Origin: Bifidobacterium sp.
GTDB lineage: Bacteria; Actinomycetota; Actinomycetes; Actinomycetales; Bifidobacteriaceae
Assembly: GCA_022739095.1 (NCBI GenBank)
Contig: JAIJEI010000121.1
Span: forward strand, 1 to 6,398
Direction: 5' to 3'
Length of the DNA stretch: 6,398 bases
Shown: positions 5,276 through 6,398 of the stretch, one piece after another
Numbering within the stretch: position 1 is the stretch's first letter
Layout: each line of letters begins with the position of its first letter
Made by a program: the position numbers and the translations under genes
The notes under the pieces: generated by a model
The model's database searches: none
The model's input: the letters and a program-made list of their open reading frames with translations, nothing else
What the model was told of the DNA's origin: nothing

Positions 5276-6398
5276 TCACTCGGCGTCCGCGGCCGGTGCC
5301 TCCTTGGGCGCAGAGAGGAAGTGCTCCTCGCTGGGCAGCACGGCGTTCAGGATCACGGCCACCACGAACGCCACGGCGATGCAGTTCGAGGCGAAGATCT
5401 GCTGGAATAGAGCCGGGAACTGCGCGAAGACGTCGCTCACCTGGGTGAAGCCGATGCCGATGGTCAACGAGAGCGCCGCAATCGTGATGTTGCGCTGCGT
5501 GAAGCCCGCTTCGGCGATCATCTGGAAGCCGGAAAGAATGATGTTGCCGAACATCATGATGGTGCAGCCGCCGAGCACCGCCTGCGGCAGCGAGTTGAAC
5601 ACCTCGGCGATGGCCGGCACGAAGCTCGCCAAAATCAGGATTACGCCGCCGGAAAGAATGACCTTACGATTGACAACCTTGGTCATGGCCACGAGTCCGA
5701 TGTTCTGCGCGAAGGAGGTCAGCGGCAGGCAGCCGAACAGGCCGGAGACGGTGGAGATAAGGCCGTCACCGGCGATGGCTCCCGCGGTCTCGCGTTCGGT
5801 GGGCGTACGGTTCAGGCCCACCTTGGTCAGCGCGGCGGTGTCGCCCAGCACCTCAACAGAGGAGACGACATAGAGCAGGCCAATCGAGATGATCGAGCCC
5901 CAGTCGAACTCGGGTTTGAACGGCATGAACTGCGGTACGGACACGATGGAGAGGCCCTGGAAGCCGGAGAAATCGACCTTGCCCATGCAGATGGCCACCA
6001 CATAGCCGACCACCAGGCCGAACAGCACGGACAGCTGCTTGGCCGTGCCCTTCATCAACAGCTGGAATGCCAAGCAGGCGACCAAAGATATAAGCCCGAG
6101 CGTCAGATTTTGCCAGCTGCCGAAGTCCTTGGCGCCACTGCCGCCGCCGAAGCTCGTGGCACCCACGTTGAGCAGCGAGAAACCAATGGAGGTGACCACG
6201 ATGGCGGAGACAATCGGTGGCACGAACCGACGCCAATATTTGGCGGTAAGGCCCAGCACAAGCTCCAGCAGACCGCCGACCATGACCGCGCCAACCACGG
6301 CGCCATAGCCCTTGTCCGCGCAGATCGCCACGGCGGCCGCCACGTAGGTGAAGGAGATGCCGGTGACCATCGGCAGACGCGAGCCGATGAGCCACGCG
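5276..6398 (-). CDS. NCS2-family nucleobase (xanthine/uracil-type) permease, N-terminus beyond the window
   Basis: A proton-coupled symporter for purine or pyrimidine bases in the cytoplasmic membrane. About 373 C-terminal residues are visible, with roughly eleven hydrophobic segments. The frame is open to base 6398 (AWLIGSRLPMVTGISF), so the ATG at 6370 is internal and the true start lies off the right edge. Full members have 430-480 residues. Diagnostic sites are SSVEVLGD (Glu aligned with XanQ E272), AGDGLIS (Asp aligned with D304) and the NCS2 signature SFAQNIGLVAMTKVVNR (Gln-Asn aligned with Q324-N325), near 5700. The QNxG pair and preceding LPLTSFA favour the xanthine/urate-type branch over UraA, but I cannot fix the substrate. 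The end is polar and Ala/Glu-rich (KEAPAADAE). The gene is convergent with the regulator operon and shares the terminator at 5192-5239. Confidence 0.93.
   Translation of the reverse strand, partial: AWLIGSRLPMVTGISFTYVAAAVAICADKGYGAVVGAVMVGGLLELVLGLTAKYWRRFVPPIVSAIVVTSIGFSLLNVGATSFGGGSGAKDFGSWQNLTLGLISLVACLAFQLLMKGTAKQLSVLFGLVVGYVVAICMGKVDFSGFQGLSIVSVPQFMPFKPEFDWGSIISIGLLYVVSSVEVLGDTAALTKVGLNRTPTERETAGAIAGDGLISTVSGLFGCLPLTSFAQNIGLVAMTKVVNRKVILSGGVILILASFVPAIAEVFNSLPQAVLGGCTIMMFGNIILSGFQMIAEAGFTQRNITIAALSLTIGIGFTQVSDVFAQFPALFQQIFASNCIAVAFVVAVILNAVLPSEEHFLSAPKEAPAADAE

Noticed and set aside
5241..5873. 210-codon plus-strand open frame
   Set aside because: It is the complementary shadow of the NCS2 permease, whose family signature residues are all on the minus strand.

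Overview
The window looks like chromosomal DNA from a high-GC Gram-positive bacterium, most probably a Bifidobacterium close to B. longum or B. breve. This rests on GC-rich third positions, an actinobacterial transglycosylase-like membrane protein, AGGAG-type ribosome binding sites, and an intergenic repeat whose chance translations I recall from bifidobacterial genomes. The genus is an inference; no marker gene is present.

Layout. The left third (1-2360) is on the minus strand. In transcription order it holds an actinobacterial lysozyme-like membrane protein (2360-1437), a nicotinamidase (1327-713) and a family S51 (PepE-like) peptidase that runs off the left edge (612-1). A 541-base divergent intergenic region (2361-2901) carries a perfect 17-bp palindrome and a large two-armed inverted repeat (2618-2808).

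The middle is on the plus strand. It holds an alpha/beta hydrolase (2902-3711), a broken multi-pass membrane protein gene readable only by changing frame twice (about 3785-4276), and a compact two-gene module (4420-5143). The module encodes a DUF2975-like four-helix membrane protein and, one base later, a 69-residue Cro/C1-type repressor-like protein. It has a near-consensus promoter with a perfect 18-bp inverted repeat at the expected transcription start, which suggests autoregulation.

A 16-bp perfect hairpin (5202-5239) separates this module from a convergent minus-strand NCS2 nucleobase permease that runs off the right edge (6398-5276).

How the genes work together. The nicotinamidase serves NAD salvage and the permease imports purine or pyrimidine bases. 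The S51 peptidase and the hydrolase are housekeeping-type enzymes with unknown substrates. The DUF2975/XRE pair is the only clear regulatory module. I see no phage, IS transposase, CRISPR array, tRNA or rRNA. I do not see a convincing new multi-gene system. The most worthwhile leads are the DUF2975/XRE operator architecture, the paired-repeat element and the decaying membrane gene.
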